Shown: positions 31,867-42,225 of the stretch, piece by piece
Layout of the letters: each line of letters opens with the position of its first letter
Position numbering within the stretch: the stretch's first letter is position 1
Assembly (NCBI RefSeq): GCF_000308775.1
Contig: NZ_BAGJ01000113.1
Location: 1 to 42,452 of the forward strand
Direction: 5' to 3'
Source: Nocardia testacea NBRC 100365
Lineage (GTDB): Bacteria; Actinomycetota; Actinomycetes; Mycobacteriales; Mycobacteriaceae
DNA: 42,452 bases
Translations under genes and position numbers: made by a program
The notes under the pieces: model-generated
Database searches by the model: none
What the model was told of the DNA's origin: nothing
The model's input: the letters and a program-made list of their open reading frames with translations, nothing else

Positions 31867-33225
31867 GTGTACCGTGCCGTGGTGTTCCTTCGACAGCTCG
31901 AGCCCCGCACTGCTCGAACAACCGCCGACGTGATCCGGTTCGCGCTCTGGCCGCTGGCGGTCATGACCGTGCTGAACCGGGTGTTCATCAAGGCTGTCAA
32001 CGGTTTCGTGACCGATGACTACAAGCCGGTCTATCAGGCCTCGCTGGATTTCCTCAACGGGCGTGAGGTCTATACGGCGAATTTCGATTCGGTCGACCCG
32101 CACTACCTGTATCCGCCCAGCGGCACCCTGTTGATCGCGCCCATCGCGGTGATCGACTACGAGAAGTCGCGCTGGCTGTTCATCCTGCTCAACGCTGTCG
32201 CCATCCTGATCGCCTGGTATCTGCTGCTGCGGCTGTTCAACTACACGCTGCGCTCCATCGCCGCCCCGGTCCTGCTGCTGGCGATGTTCTTGTCCGAGAC
32301 GGTGATCAACACGCTGGTGTTCACCAACGTCAACGGATGCCTGCTGCTGGCGGAGATGCTGTTCCTGATCCTGCTGTTGCGAAGACGAGACGTCTGGGCA
32401 GGTGTGGTGCTGGGCCTGAGTATGGCCGTCAAACCGACCCTGGCGCCGCTGCTGCTGATCGCCGTGGTCCGGAAACAGTGGGCACTCGTCGCCACCGCGG
32501 TGACCGTGCCGATCGCGCTGACCGCCGTCGCCTGGCCGCTGTCGCGGGACCCGGAGCGTTTCTTCACCCGGACCGCGCCGTATCTGTTCGAAACCCGTGA
32601 CTACTTCAACAGCGCTATTCCGGGCAATGCGGAGTACTACGGTCTGCCGCCCTGGCTGACCTGGACCATCCGGCTCACGATGGCCGTTCTCGTCCTCGTG
32701 TCGCTGTGGATCCTGTACCGGTACTACCGCGAGGACGAACTGTTCTTCGTCACCACCGCCTCGGGTGTGCTGCTCACCGCCTCGTGGCTGCTGGCCTCGC
32801 TGGGCCAGATGTACTACTCGATGATGCTGTTCCCCTTCCTCATGTCGGTGGTGCTGCGCAATTCCGTCCTGCGCAACTGGCCGGCCTGGCTGGCGGTCTT
32901 CGGTTTCCTGTCCTACGACAAATGGCTGTCGGACCGCTGGCCCGATATCGGGCGCAACCTGGAATACCTGCGGATCACCTTCGGCTGGGGGCTGCTGCTG
33001 GTCGTGGTGTTCTGTGTCCTCGGCGACCGGTATCTGGCCGCCCGGCGCGCCGGCCGATTGCCGCGGCTGGATCCGCCGTGGATGGCCGACGCCCCGGATT
33101 CCCGGGACGCCGGGGCCGACGACTTCGTGGCACCGGCCCGGCCCGGCCGCACGCCGGTGCCCACCCCGGTGGAGCGGGAGCCGGCCGATGCGCGCGTCGC
33201 CGAGACGCAGGCCGTCCGCGGCTGA
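31867..33225 (+). CDS. aftC: GT87 arabinofuranosyltransferase AftC
   Basis: A 452-residue multi-span glycosyltransferase (GT-C fold, GT87). In mycobacteria AftC adds the alpha-1,3 branching arabinose from decaprenyl-phosphoarabinose onto arabinogalactan and LAM. About ten hydrophobic helices are visible. The first external loop VTDDYKPVYQASLDFLNGREVYT carries the acidic pair expected at the active site, followed by PHYLYPPSG. FTNVNGCLLLAEMLFLI and GLSMAVKPTLAPLLLI match the family core. The C-terminal ~60 residues are Pro-rich and cytoplasmic. GTG 31867 is used; the GTG at 31882 is possible, and neither has a strong ribosome site. Position between the Rv2672-like and msrB genes agrees with Rv2673. 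Confidence 0.9.
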   Translation: MYRAVVFLRQLEPRTARTTADVIRFALWPLAVMTVLNRVFIKAVNGFVTDDYKPVYQASLDFLNGREVYTANFDSVDPHYLYPPSGTLLIAPIAVIDYEKSRWLFILLNAVAILIAWYLLLRLFNYTLRSIAAPVLLLAMFLSETVINTLVFTNVNGCLLLAEMLFLILLLRRRDVWAGVVLGLSMAVKPTLAPLLLIAVVRKQWALVATAVTVPIALTAVAWPLSRDPERFFTRTAPYLFETRDYFNSAIPGNAEYYGLPPWLTWTIRLTMAVLVLVSLWILYRYYREDELFFVTTASGVLLTASWLLASLGQMYYSMMLFPFLMSVVLRNSVLRNWPAWLAVFGFLSYDKWLSDRWPDIGRNLEYLRITFGWGLLLVVVFCVLGDRYLAARRAGRLPRLDPPWMADAPDSRDAGADDFVAPARPGRTPVPTPVEREPADARVAETQAVRG

Positions 33226-33263
33226 TGGAGGACGCACCGCGGCACACGTATTAGCGTGGAGGC

Positions 33264-33716
33264 ATGAGTTCCGAAACGGACGCGACCGATACCTCCCTGC
33301 CCGCCCCGAAGATCCAGCTCAGCCCGCAGGAGTGGCGGGCCCGGCTGGACCCCGCGGAGTACGCGGTACTCCGTGAAGCCGGGACCGAGCGACCGTTCAC
33401 CGGCGAATACACCGACACCACCACCGAAGGGGTGTACAGCTGCCGTGCCTGCGGCGCCGAACTCTTCCGGAGCACGGAGAAGTTCGAGTCGCATTGCGGG
33501 TGGCCGTCCTTCTTCGATCCAGCCGACTCCGATGCGGTCCTGCTGCGCGAAGACAATTCGCTGGGTATGCGCCGCGTCGAAGTGCTGTGCGCGAACTGCC
33601 ACAGCCACCTCGGGCACGTTTTCGAGGGTGAGGGCTATCCGACGCCGACCGACAAGCGCTACTGCATCAACTCGATCTCGCTGCGCCTGCAACCCGCGAC
33701 CGGCACGGCGGAGTGA
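33264..33716 (+). CDS. msrB: Peptide-methionine (R)-S-oxide reductase MsrB
   Basis: A 150-residue MsrB that repairs methionine R-sulfoxide in proteins. Zinc ligands are Cys60-x2-Cys63 (SCRACG) and Cys109-x2-Cys112 (CANCHSHLGHVF). The catalytic Cys134 is in RYCINSISL, with HCGWPSFFDP as the substrate loop; Cys78 there is a candidate resolving residue. Length and order are typical for a free-standing cytoplasmic enzyme. It follows aftC closely on the same strand, as does Rv2674. Confidence 0.95.
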   Translation: MSSETDATDTSLPAPKIQLSPQEWRARLDPAEYAVLREAGTERPFTGEYTDTTTEGVYSCRACGAELFRSTEKFESHCGWPSFFDPADSDAVLLREDNSLGMRRVEVLCANCHSHLGHVFEGEGYPTPTDKRYCINSISLRLQPATGTAE

Positions 33717-33747
33717 GCCGTTCTCCTTCCCGGCGGTACGTCATATG

Positions 33748-33766
33748 ACGACCGCCCGGCGGTCGT
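33748..33766. terminator. Convergent hairpin between msrB and hemQ
   Basis: ACGACCGCC pairs with GGCGGTCGT around one C (so in practice a slightly larger loop). It lies 31 bases past msrB and 46 bases before the hemQ stop. A second small stem (GCCCC/GGGGC, 33767-33783) follows, and the 12-base palindrome CGTCATATGACG partly overlaps upstream. Confidence 0.5.
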
Positions 33767-33811
33767 GCCCCCGTTTCCGGGGCCTGCGCCGGGCGGTCGC
33801 GCCACCTCCGG

Positions 33812-34507
33812 TCAGGGCAGTGCGGCGATAAGCTGATCGAGTTCGATCCGCGGTCCGGTGTAGAAGGGGGTCTCCTCCCGGACGTGCATCCGGGCCTCGG
33901 TGGCCCGCAGGTCGCGCATCAGATCGACGATCCGGTGCAGTTCCGGCGCCTCGAACGCCAGGATCCACTCGTAGTCGCCGAGCGCGAACGACGCGACCGT
34001 GTTGGCGCGCACATCGGGATAACCCCGTGCCTCTTTACCATGGTCGGCGAGCATCTTGCGGCGTTCGTCGTCGGGCAGCAGATACCACTCGTAGGACCGG
34101 ACGAACGGGTAGACGCAGATATAGTTCCCGGGCTCCTCGCCGGCCAGGAACGCGGGGATATGACTCTTGTTGAACTCCGCGGGCCGATGCAGCGCCACAT
34201 TGCTCCAGACCGGCGTGCTTGCCCGGCCGAGTTCGGTGGTGCGCCGGAAGTCGGCGTAGGCGGCCTGCAGGTCCTCGACCCGCTCGGCGTGGCTCCACAC
34301 CATGAAATCCGCGTCGGCGCGCATACCGGCCACATCGTAGATGCCACGCACCACGACACCGCGCTCGGCGAGCCCGTCGAAGAATTCGCGGGCCTCCTTC
34401 AGCGCTGTCGCGCGGTCGTCTCCCAGCGCTCCGGGCCGCACCTGGTACACGGAGAACATGAGATAGCGGATGGTGGAGTTCAGAGACTGGTAATCGAGTC
34501 GCGCCAT
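33812..34507 (-). CDS. hemQ: Coproheme decarboxylase HemQ
   Basis: A 231-residue chlorite-dismutase-like protein that oxidatively decarboxylates coproheme III to heme b, the last step of the coproporphyrin-dependent pathway of Gram-positive bacteria. [20 protein letters not shown] is the actinobacterial signature. His156 in LADHG should be the iron ligand and Tyr133 in [10 protein letters not shown] the radical Tyr; their spacing (23) equals that of the corynebacterial enzyme. ATG 34507 begins [20 protein letters not shown]. It is third in a minus-strand set hemE-hemY-hemQ with gaps of about 100 bases, matching Rv2676c-Rv2678c. Confidence 0.93.
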   Translation of the reverse strand: MARLDYQSLNSTIRYLMFSVYQVRPGALGDDRATALKEAREFFDGLAERGVVVRGIYDVAGMRADADFMVWSHAERVEDLQAAYADFRRTTELGRASTPVWSNVALHRPAEFNKSHIPAFLAGEEPGNYICVYPFVRSYEWYLLPDDERRKMLADHGKEARGYPDVRANTVASFALGDYEWILAFEAPELHRIVDLMRDLRATEARMHVREETPFYTGPRIELDQLIAALP

Positions 34508-34602
34508 GGCCCCATCGTGCCACTCGCCGGATCGTCGCGGGGGCGCGGCCGGTCGAACCAGACCCGGGCCGACCGGCGCCCCGTACCCCGGATGAGCAGC
34601 GG

Positions 34603-35955
34603 TCAGGCCGGAGCCGCCCCGCCGGCGATCCGCGCCGCGGCCCGCGTCGCCGCCGCCACACAGGCGGGCACACCCACACCGTGCAGATAGGCGCCGGTCA
34701 CCGCGAGATCGGCGAAACCGGACATCACGGACTCGATCTCGGCGACGCGTTCGGTGTGCCCGGGGGCGTACTGGGCGAGACCACCGGGCCAGCGCTGCAC
34801 GATCGCGGACCGCGGGGCGATCGGCACACCCGTCACGGTGGCGAGGTCGGCGGTGGCGGCGTCGATGAGTTCGGCATCGGACAGGCCGAGCACCGCGTCG
34901 TCACCGAACCTGCCGAACGAGACCCGCACCAGAGCCGTCTCCCGCGCCGCCAGATGCGCCCATTTCCGGCTGGACAGGGTGAACGCCTTGGCCCGCAGCG
35001 GCTCCCCGGTCGCGACCAACACGCCCGAATTCGACGGCAGCGCGGTCTCCTTCGGCAGTTCCAGCGCGACCAGCGCAGAGGAGGACAGTTCGATTCCCGC
35101 GGCCGCGCGCGCCGCCGCGGGCGCGATATCGGCCAGCAACCGGGCCGTCACCGGCGCCGGGGTCGCGAGAACGACCGCCTCGAACTCCCCGAGCGGTTCC
35201 ACCGCCCAGCCCCCCGGTATCCGCCACAGACCGGTGACGGCGGTATCCCGGACCGTGGTGGCCGCCGTCCGACCGGCCAGCGCGTCCAGCAGCGCGCCGT
35301 AACCGTCCCGCAGCGCGCCGAACACCGGCGCCCCGGAGGGCGGCGGCAGGGCGACCGATACCGCCTCGGTGAGCGAGCCGGCGCCCCGGTCCAGCGCGGC
35401 GGCCAGAGTGGGCAACGCCGCACGCAGCCCGATGGAGCGGGCGGAACCGGCGTACACGCCCCCGAGCAGCGGATCGACACTCCGCGCGACGGTCTGCTCC
35501 CCGAATCGGTCGGCCACCAGCGAGCAGACATCGATATCGGCGCCGGGCCGCCAGCGGAAGGGGCGCTCGGGCTCGGCGGCGATATACGCCACGGTCGCGG
35601 CATCGACCAGTCCGTCGACGGCCGCGGCATCGGCCGGGATACCCATCAGCGTGCGCTCCGGTAGCGGGTGGGCCCGCCCCTGCGACCAGATCAGCGGCCT
35701 CAGCCCGGCCGGATGTACCAGTTGGTCGGCGATACCCAGTTCGTTCAGCAGCTCGGGTACCTCGGGCCGCCGGCCGACGAACGCCTCCGCGCCCAGATCG
35801 ACCGGTTCACCGGCGATCTCGCTGGTCCGCAGCACCCCGCCGAACCGGTCCCGGGTGTCGGCCACCGTGATCGCGGCCGATTCCCCCAGCAACCGGCGCA
35901 ACCGGTAGGCCGCGACGAGCCCGCTGATCCCCCCACCGACCACCGCGATTCTCAT
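34603..35955 (-). CDS. hemY: Coproporphyrinogen III oxidase / protoporphyrinogen oxidase, HemY type
   Basis: A 450-residue FAD enzyme that oxidises coproporphyrinogen III to coproporphyrin III in this pathway; older names are protoporphyrinogen oxidase, HemG or CgoX. The N-terminal FAD fold is [39 protein letters not shown] and [22 protein letters not shown] are the family blocks, and a C-terminal [19 protein letters not shown] closes the FAD site. There is no membrane anchor, as usual in actinobacteria. ATG 35955 is clear. Placement between hemE and hemQ supports the coproporphyrin-dependent route. Confidence 0.93.
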   Translation of the reverse strand: MRIAVVGGGISGLVAAYRLRRLLGESAAITVADTRDRFGGVLRTSEIAGEPVDLGAEAFVGRRPEVPELLNELGIADQLVHPAGLRPLIWSQGRAHPLPERTLMGIPADAAAVDGLVDAATVAYIAAEPERPFRWRPGADIDVCSLVADRFGEQTVARSVDPLLGGVYAGSARSIGLRAALPTLAAALDRGAGSLTEAVSVALPPPSGAPVFGALRDGYGALLDALAGRTAATTVRDTAVTGLWRIPGGWAVEPLGEFEAVVLATPAPVTARLLADIAPAAARAAAGIELSSSALVALELPKETALPSNSGVLVATGEPLRAKAFTLSSRKWAHLAARETALVRVSFGRFGDDAVLGLSDAELIDAATADLATVTGVPIAPRSAIVQRWPGGLAQYAPGHTERVAEIESVMSGFADLAVTGAYLHGVGVPACVAAATRAAARIAGGAAPA

Positions 35956-36060
35956 GCCCCGACCGTATCCGCCGCCCGCACATCGCGAGAGCGCGGCCTC
36001 CGCACCCGGCTGTGCCGGAACCTCCGGCGCCGGCCGGGATCTACGACGGCCGGCCCGGCC

Positions 36061-37116
36061 TCACAGCTCGTGGACCAGCTCCACCAGCGCGGTGAGCACA
36101 CCCGGGTCGGTCTCGGGCAGCACCCCGTGCCCCAGGTTGAAGATATGGCCCGCGGCGCCCATGGCCAGCGCCGAATCCGCTTCGCCGGCGATCCGGCGTG
36201 CCTCGGCCTCCACCACCGGCCAGCCCGCGAAGAGCACCGCGGGATCGAGATTGCCCTGCAACGCTTTTCCGGGACCGATCCGCCGCACCGCCTCGGTCAG
36301 CGGCAGCCGCCAGTCGACGCCGACCACATCGGCACCGGCCTCCCCCATGGCGCCGAGCAGTTCCCCGGTGCCCACCCCGAAATGGATGCGGGGCACCCCG
36401 GCCTCGGCGAGTTCGGCGAAGACCCGCTCCGAATGCGGCAGCACATAGCGGCGGTAGTCGGCCAGCGAGAGCGCCCCGGCCCACGAGTCGAACAGTTGTA
36501 CCGCGTCGACCCCGGCCTCGAGCTGGGCCCGCAGGAACACGATGGTGATATCGGTGAGCACCCCGAGCAGCGCGTGCCAGGCCGTCGGATCGCCGTGCAT
36601 CATGGCCTTGGTGCGCTCGTGGTTCTTGCTGGGGCCGCCCTCCACCAGATAGGACGCCAGGGTGAACGGCGCCCCCGCGAAACCGATGAGCGGAGTCTGC
36701 CCGAGTTCTTCCACCAGCAACCGCACCCCGTCGGTGACCGCGCCCACTTCCTCGGGCCGCAACCGGGGCAGCGCCTGGACATCGGCGGCCGTACGCACCG
36801 GGGCGGTCACCACCGGACCGACGCCGGCCACGATATCGAGATCGATTCCGGCGGCCTTGAGCGGAACGACGATATCGGAGAACAGGATCGCCGCGTCGAC
36901 GCCGTGCCGGCGGATCGGCTGCATGGTGATCTCACAGACGAGTTCCGGGTCGAAACACGACTCCAGCATGCCTATACCGGCCCGGACCTCACGATATTCC
37001 GGTAGCGACCGGCCCGCCTGGCGCATGAACCACACCGGCCGCCGAGCCGGTGCGGCGCCGGTGGCGGCGGCCAGGAACGGGGCATCGGACAACCGGCGGC
37101 GCGTATATGTGCTCAT
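36061..37116 (-). CDS. hemE: Uroporphyrinogen decarboxylase HemE
   Basis: A 351-residue enzyme removing four acetate carboxyls from uroporphyrinogen III. The signature [16 protein letters not shown] and [15 protein letters not shown] are present, as are [30 protein letters not shown] and GNLDPAVLF with [16 protein letters not shown] at the end. The ATG at 37116 gives [18 protein letters not shown], the normal start. The frame is open upstream to 37245 but that part is Arg/Pro shadow over the divergent promoter region. First gene of the minus-strand haem set. Confidence 0.95.
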   Translation of the reverse strand: MSTYTRRRLSDAPFLAAATGAAPARRPVWFMRQAGRSLPEYREVRAGIGMLESCFDPELVCEITMQPIRRHGVDAAILFSDIVVPLKAAGIDLDIVAGVGPVVTAPVRTAADVQALPRLRPEEVGAVTDGVRLLVEELGQTPLIGFAGAPFTLASYLVEGGPSKNHERTKAMMHGDPTAWHALLGVLTDITIVFLRAQLEAGVDAVQLFDSWAGALSLADYRRYVLPHSERVFAELAEAGVPRIHFGVGTGELLGAMGEAGADVVGVDWRLPLTEAVRRIGPGKALQGNLDPAVLFAGWPVVEAEARRIAGEADSALAMGAAGHIFNLGHGVLPETDPGVLTALVELVHEL

Positions 37117-37328
37117 CACCAGCCATCGTATGCGGCCCCGGCGGGCCCGGTGCGCAAGGCCGCACCCCACCGCCGGGACCGCCGATCCGCGGTCCTGGGC
37201 GGCGGCTACGGACGCCGTCCGGCCGGGTTGCGCGGTGTTTACCACGATCGGGCCCGCGCACGCAGCAACAACGGTCGCCCGGCGCGCCTCCGCGCGCCCC
37301 GGGTGCTACGGGTCTACCGTCATTCCCC

Positions 37329-37964
37329 GTGACACCGCTCGATATCCGCGACGGCGCACCCGACGACGGGCCCGGCGACGAACCCGCAGCGTTTCGTGCC
37401 GCCGTCTCGGCGATGGGCGCCGCATCCGTACACCCGCGGATCGAGCTGTCCCCGATCCGTCCGCCACAGCGTCTCGCCCCGTATTCCTATGCGCTCGGCG
37501 CCGAGGTGATCCACGAGGACTCCCCCGTGGTGCCGATCGATTCCGACGGCGACGCCTTCGGGCGGCTCATCCTCTTGCACGACCCCAGCGGGGACGAGGC
37601 CTGGCACGGCGTCTTCCGTCTGGTCGCCTATATCCAGGCCGATATCGACGGCGCGCTGGCCGCCGATCCGCTGCTACCGGAAGTGGCCTGGAGCTGGCTG
37701 GTGGACGCCCTGGAGTCCCGGGACGGACCGTTCACCGCGCTCGGCGGCACGGTGACCTCCACCAGTTCGGTGCGCTACGGCGATATCGCGGGTCCGCCGC
37801 GCGCACACCAGCTGGAACTGCGGGCCTCGTGGACGGCCCGGACCACCGAGATGCGCCCCCATGTGGAAGCGTTCGGGGAAGTCCTGGCCTACGCGGCGGG
37901 TCTGCCGCCGGCGGGCATCACCGATCTGCGGCCCTCGCCGGCCGGCGAGACCGACCGTGGTTGA
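37329..37964 (+). CDS. DUF3000-family protein
   Basis: A 211-residue actinobacterial protein of the DUF3000 family, function unknown. It has EPAAFRAAVSAMGAASVHPRIEL near the start, APYSYALGAEVI, GRLILLHDPSGDEAWHGVFRLVAYIQADID and a C-terminal RTTEMRPHVEAFGEVLAYAAGLPP. No catalytic motif, signal or membrane helix is visible. GTG 37329 lacks a ribosome site but has TACCGT 9 bases before it, so the transcript may be leaderless. It lies 38 bases before the RNase D-like gene on the same strand and is likely co-transcribed. The pair corresponds to Rv2680-Rv2681. Divergent from hemE. Confidence 0.82.
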   Translation: MTPLDIRDGAPDDGPGDEPAAFRAAVSAMGAASVHPRIELSPIRPPQRLAPYSYALGAEVIHEDSPVVPIDSDGDAFGRLILLHDPSGDEAWHGVFRLVAYIQADIDGALAADPLLPEVAWSWLVDALESRDGPFTALGGTVTSTSSVRYGDIAGPPRAHQLELRASWTARTTEMRPHVEAFGEVLAYAAGLPPAGITDLRPSPAGETDRG

Positions 37965-38002
37965 ATATCGGACCTGGCCCGGGCCACGTAGAGTGGCCCC
38001 TT

Positions 38003-39358
38003 ATGCCGGTAGTAGAGGAGCCCGAACACCTGTCCGGTGACCACCCGGATGGTGGCACCGGCCTGTCTCCGGCGTCCGATCCGGGCCCATACGACGAGGT
38101 CACCGATTCCGGTGCGGCCGAGCCCACCGCGGAACCGCTGCTGATCCCGGCCGAGGGCATCCCCCCGGTCTGCCGCACCGCCGAGGCCGTCGCGGCGGCC
38201 GCCGCGCGTCTCGCCGCCGGTACCGGACCGCTGGCGGTGGACGCCGAACGTGCCTCGGGTTTCCGGTATTCGTCGCGGGCGTACCTGATCCAGTTGCGCC
38301 GGGCGGGGGCGGGCACCGTACTCATCGACCCGATACCGGTCGCCGACGCGCTCACCCCACTGGCCGAGGCGATCAACGGATTGGAATGGATCCTGCATTC
38401 GGCCGACCAGGACCTGCCCGGTCTGGCCGAGCTGGGACTGCGTCCGGCGCAGCTGTTCGATACCGAACTGGGCGGGCGGCTGGCCGGATTTCCCAGAGTG
38501 GGTCTGGCGGCCATGGTCGAGCAGTTGCTCGGCCGGGCGCTGCGCAAGGGGCACGGGGCCGCGGACTGGTCGACCCGGCCCCTCCCGGAAGCCTGGCTCA
38601 ACTATGCCGCCCTCGATGTGGAACTGCTGATCGAGCTCCGTGCGGCCGTGGCCGCCTCGCTGGCCGAGCAGGGCAAAACCGAATGGGCCGCGCAGGAATT
38701 CGAACATATTCGATTGCTCGAACCGGCCGCGCCGAAACCGGACCGCTGGCGACGCACCTCCGGTATCCACACGCTGCGCCGGGCCCGCCAGCTGGCGATC
38801 GTGCGGGAACTGTGGACCACCCGCGACACCCTGGCGCGCGGCCGCGATATCGCCCCCTCCCGGATCCTCCCGGATTCCGCCATCATCGCGGCCGCCAAGG
38901 CCGAACCGGCCTCGATCGGGCAGCTGCGGGAGTTGCCGGTGTTCGGCGGCCCGCGCCAGCGCCGCTATTCCCGGGAATGGCTGGGCGCGGTGGAACGCGC
39001 GCGCGCCCTGCCGGACGAGGAACTACCCCGGATGAGTCAGCCCTATGACGGGCCGCCGCCGGTGAACCGCTGGGAACGCCGCGATCCCGCCGCCGCGGCC
39101 CGGCTGGCCCGGGCACGCGCGGTGATGACCCGGATCTCCGAGCGGGTGGCGGTACCGGTGGAGAATCTGCTGTCCCCCGATCTGGTGCGCCGGCTGTGCT
39201 GGGACGGTCTGCCCGACTACCGCAGCGCTCCGGAAACCGCCGATGAGGTCACCGCGGCGGTCGACGATTTCCTCGAGAGCCACGGCGCCCGGCCCTGGCA
39301 GCGCGAACTCGCCGCGCAGCCTCTGGCCACCGCCCTCATCGACCGGCCGCCGAGCTGA
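38003..39358 (+). CDS. RNase D-like 3'-5' exonuclease with HRDC domain
   Basis: A 451-residue protein with a DEDD exonuclease fold and an HRDC domain. GPLAVDAERASGFRYS holds the first acidic pair Asp80 and Glu82. WILHSADQDLPGLAEL is the second block, and LNYAALDVELLIEL the third with Tyr and Asp. An HRDC-like helical domain follows (RRARQLAIVRELWTTRDTLAR, ASIGQLRELPVF). A first ~50 acidic residues look disordered. ATG 38003 begins MPVVEEPEHL; the frame is open far upstream but reads as shadow through hemE and DUF3000. The likely job is trimming of structured RNA 3' ends. Confidence 0.9.
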   Translation: MPVVEEPEHLSGDHPDGGTGLSPASDPGPYDEVTDSGAAEPTAEPLLIPAEGIPPVCRTAEAVAAAAARLAAGTGPLAVDAERASGFRYSSRAYLIQLRRAGAGTVLIDPIPVADALTPLAEAINGLEWILHSADQDLPGLAELGLRPAQLFDTELGGRLAGFPRVGLAAMVEQLLGRALRKGHGAADWSTRPLPEAWLNYAALDVELLIELRAAVAASLAEQGKTEWAAQEFEHIRLLEPAAPKPDRWRRTSGIHTLRRARQLAIVRELWTTRDTLARGRDIAPSRILPDSAIIAAAKAEPASIGQLRELPVFGGPRQRRYSREWLGAVERARALPDEELPRMSQPYDGPPPVNRWERRDPAAAARLARARAVMTRISERVAVPVENLLSPDLVRRLCWDGLPDYRSAPETADEVTAAVDDFLESHGARPWQRELAAQPLATALIDRPPS

Positions 39359-39406
39359 CGACGCCCGCGCGGTAGCCCCGGAGGAACCGCCCCGGCTCGC
39401 GCGCGG

Positions 39407-41305
39407 CTAGGGCGCGTCCAGCCAGCCGGTGACGCGGCGGGTGATATCGGGCGCGGTCAGACCCAGCTCCTGACGCACCTGGGCGATACTGCCGTGCTCC
39501 AGGAATTCCTGCGGAATGCCGATATCACGAGCGGGGACGTCCAGCCCGGCGGCCCGTAGCCGCGCCGAGACGGTCGCCCCGATTCCCCCGTGCAGGCCGC
39601 TGTCCTCGAGCGTCACCACCAGGCGATAGTTCTCGGCCAGTTTGACGACGGTATCGGAGACCGGCAGTACCCACCGCGGGTCGATGACGGTGGCGGTGAT
39701 GCCGTCCGCCTCCAGCAACTCGGCGGCCTGTAGCGCGGCCGGTATCAGGGCGCCGACGGCCACGAACAGCACATCGCCGCGCTGGGCCTGCGCCGACGGG
39801 CCCTCCCGATCCGGCAGCCACAGCACATCCACGCCGTCGAGCCGCTCGATCGCCCGGATCTCGGCACCCACATTGTCCTTGGGGAACCGCAGGGCGGTCG
39901 GCCCGTCACCGACTGCCAGCGCCTCGGTCAGTTCCTCGGCCAGGGTCGCGGCGTCGCGCGGGGCGGCCACCCGCATACCGGGCACGATGCCGAGCAGCGA
40001 CAGGTCCCACATACCGTTGTGGGACGCGCCGTCGGCACCGGTGATCCCGGCGCGGTCCAGCACCAGGGTGACCGGCTGTTTCAGCAAGGCCACATCCATC
40101 AGCAGCTGATCGAAGGCCCGGTTCAGGAAGGTCGAGTAGATTGCCACCACCGGGTGCAGCCCGCCCAGCGCGAGACCCGACGCCGAGGCCAGCGCGTGCT
40201 GTTCGGCGATACCGACATCGAAGAGCCGCTCCGGGAAACGTTCCCCGAACGCGGCCAGCCCGGTGGGCCCCGGCATGGCGGCGGTGATCGCGACGATATC
40301 GTCGCGGCGTTCGGCGTGGGCGATGAGTTCCTTCGAGAACACCGAAGTCCAGCTGACCGCCGTGCCGCTGCTCACGGATTCGCCGGTGAGCGGGTCGATG
40401 GGACCACAGGCGTGCATCTGATCGGCCACGTGATTCTCGGCCGGTTCGTAGCCGTGCCCCTTCTGGGTGACCGCGTGCACCACCACCGGGCCGCCGAAAT
40501 CCTTGGCGTGGCGCAGCGCCGACTCGAGCGCGACGAGATCGTGGCCGTCCACCGGACCGACGTATTTGAGACCGAGATCGCTGAACAGCTCCTGCGGGCT
40601 CACCGCGTCCTTTATCCCGGCCTTCACCGCGTGCACCATCGAGTACGCGGAATCGCCCACGCCGGGAATGCTTTTCAGGAACCGGCGGCCCGTGTCGAGC
40701 ATATGCTCGTACACCGGCTGGGTGCGCAGTGCCGTGAGCCGGTCGGCCAGCCCGCCGATGGTGGGGGCGTAGGAACGGCCGTTGTCGTTGACCACGATCA
40801 CGACCGGACGGTCTTTGGCGGCGGCGATATTGTTCAGCGCCTCCCAGCACATACCGCCGGTCAGGGCCCCGTCACCGACGACCGCCACGACATGGCGGTC
40901 CTGGCCGGTGAGCGCGAACGCCTTGGCCAGGCCGTCGGCATAGGACAGCGACGCCGAGGCGTGCGAGGACTCCACCCAGTCGTGTTCGCTCTCGGCACGA
41001 CTGGGATACCCGGACAACCCGTCCTTGCGCCGCAGGCTGTCGAAGCGATCCTTGCGGCCGGTCACGATCTTGTGCACGTAGGCCTGGTGCCCGGTGTCGA
41101 AGATCAGCGGATCGGCGGGCGAATCGAATACCCGGTGCAGGGCGAGGGTGAGTTCCACCACCCCGAGGTTGGGCCCCAGATGCCCGCCGGTGACGGCGAC
41201 CTTGTGCACCAGGAATTCGCGGATCTCGGCCGCCAGCTCCCGCAATTGCGGTGCCGAGAGCCGACGCACGTCTTCGGGCGTATCGACCCGGGAAAGCACT
41301 CCCAC
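39407..41305 (-). CDS. dxs: 1-deoxy-D-xylulose-5-phosphate synthase
   Basis: A 632-residue thiamine-diphosphate enzyme joining pyruvate and glyceraldehyde 3-phosphate, the entry step of the MEP isoprenoid pathway. N-terminal [21 protein letters not shown] and [15 protein letters not shown] are followed by the TPP site [19 protein letters not shown] with [30 protein letters not shown] carries the catalytic Glu, and [18 protein letters not shown] the substrate block. A transketolase C domain ends the protein. GTG 41305 ([13 protein letters not shown]) was chosen: GGGAG lies 8 bases upstream, and family proteins begin here. The ORF is open upstream to 41392 without conservation. Convergent with the RNase D-like gene, as Rv2682c. 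Confidence 0.95.
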   Translation of the reverse strand: MGVLSRVDTPEDVRRLSAPQLRELAAEIREFLVHKVAVTGGHLGPNLGVVELTLALHRVFDSPADPLIFDTGHQAYVHKIVTGRKDRFDSLRRKDGLSGYPSRAESEHDWVESSHASASLSYADGLAKAFALTGQDRHVVAVVGDGALTGGMCWEALNNIAAAKDRPVVIVVNDNGRSYAPTIGGLADRLTALRTQPVYEHMLDTGRRFLKSIPGVGDSAYSMVHAVKAGIKDAVSPQELFSDLGLKYVGPVDGHDLVALESALRHAKDFGGPVVVHAVTQKGHGYEPAENHVADQMHACGPIDPLTGESVSSGTAVSWTSVFSKELIAHAERRDDIVAITAAMPGPTGLAAFGERFPERLFDVGIAEQHALASASGLALGGLHPVVAIYSTFLNRAFDQLLMDVALLKQPVTLVLDRAGITGADGASHNGMWDLSLLGIVPGMRVAAPRDAATLAEELTEALAVGDGPTALRFPKDNVGAEIRAIERLDGVDVLWLPDREGPSAQAQRGDVLFVAVGALIPAALQAAELLEADGITATVIDPRWVLPVSDTVVKLAENYRLVVTLEDSGLHGGIGATVSARLRAAGLDVPARDIGIPQEFLEHGSIAQVRQELGLTAPDITRRVTGWLDAP

Positions 41306-41536
41306 CTGATTCGCTCCCTCCGGATAGCGCAGTTGATCCGACCAGTCTAGGAGCCGCGGCCGACTGCACCACCCGGGCGGCGAGCCGAACACACCTCCGT
41401 ACCGGGCCGGAACCGCGGTTCGGCGTATCGGTCCAGCCTAAGGTGAGTGACGGGTGCCGCGCGAACCGCGTCCGGCCGCGGGCGCCCCCACAGCGGCGCA
41501 CCGCCGGGCGCCGGACACCGACCGCGAGGAGACCGG

Positions 41537-42199
41537 ATGACCCAGCCGCAGGCGGGAACGGTGACCGTATTCGGCTACGGCAGCGTCCGCGCCGCCCCCG
41601 ATCAGATCGTGCTCACGATCGGCGTCGAATGTCGCGCGAGCACCGTCGGCCTGGCCTACGACCGGGCGGGCCGGAGTGTGACGGCACTGACGACCGCGCT
41701 GCGCGAAGACGGTGTCCCCGGCACCGATATCGGCACCGGCATGCTGTCGGTGCGCTCGGATACCGCCTGGCAGGACGGTACTTCGCGGGTCATCGGCTAT
41801 ATCGCGACCAGCACGCTCACGGTCACGCTCCCCGCCGGGCCCGATCCCGCGCGACCGGCGCCGGCGGAGGTGGTGGCCCATGCCGTGGCGGCGGGCGGCG
41901 ACGACGCGCGCCTGGGTGGACTGCGGCACACCTTCGCCGACCGGGAACGGCTGCTGACGCGCGCCCGCGACGCCGCCTGGGACAACGCACTGGACAAGGC
42001 GCGGCAGTACGCCCGCCGCGCCGCCCGCGAACTGGGTCCCGTGCTCGAGATCACCGAACACACCACCGCGCCGCCGGCGCAGCCCGCCGAACCCGGCGGA
42101 ATCCGGATGGTCGCCGCGTCCGCGCCGGCGCCGGTGCCCATCGAATCCGGGGAGACCGAGATCACCGCGACACTGCGGGCCACCTGGCAGCTGAAGTAG
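41537..42199 (+). CDS. SIMPL-domain protein
   Basis: A 220-residue SIMPL (DUF541) protein. It opens MTQPQAGTVTVFGYGSVRAAPDQI, the beta-strand repeat typical of this family. LGPVLEITEHTTAPP and TEITATLRATWQL form the C-terminal part. Many family members are secreted, but this one has no signal peptide. ATG 41537 has a very good GAGGAG 5 bases upstream, so the longer reading from 41447 was rejected. Function in the family is obscure (Irak-1-like signalling in mouse gave the name). It is divergent from dxs. Confidence 0.83.
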   Translation: MTQPQAGTVTVFGYGSVRAAPDQIVLTIGVECRASTVGLAYDRAGRSVTALTTALREDGVPGTDIGTGMLSVRSDTAWQDGTSRVIGYIATSTLTVTLPAGPDPARPAPAEVVAHAVAAGGDDARLGGLRHTFADRERLLTRARDAAWDNALDKARQYARRAARELGPVLEITEHTTAPPAQPAEPGGIRMVAASAPAPVPIESGETEITATLRATWQLK

Positions 42200-42225
42200 G
42201 GCGGCCCGACGCCGCCCGGGAGTGC

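Noticed and set aside
36662..38002. Upstream extension of the RNase D-like frame
   Set aside because: It runs antisense to hemE and through DUF3000 in another frame. The exonuclease begins at ATG 38003.
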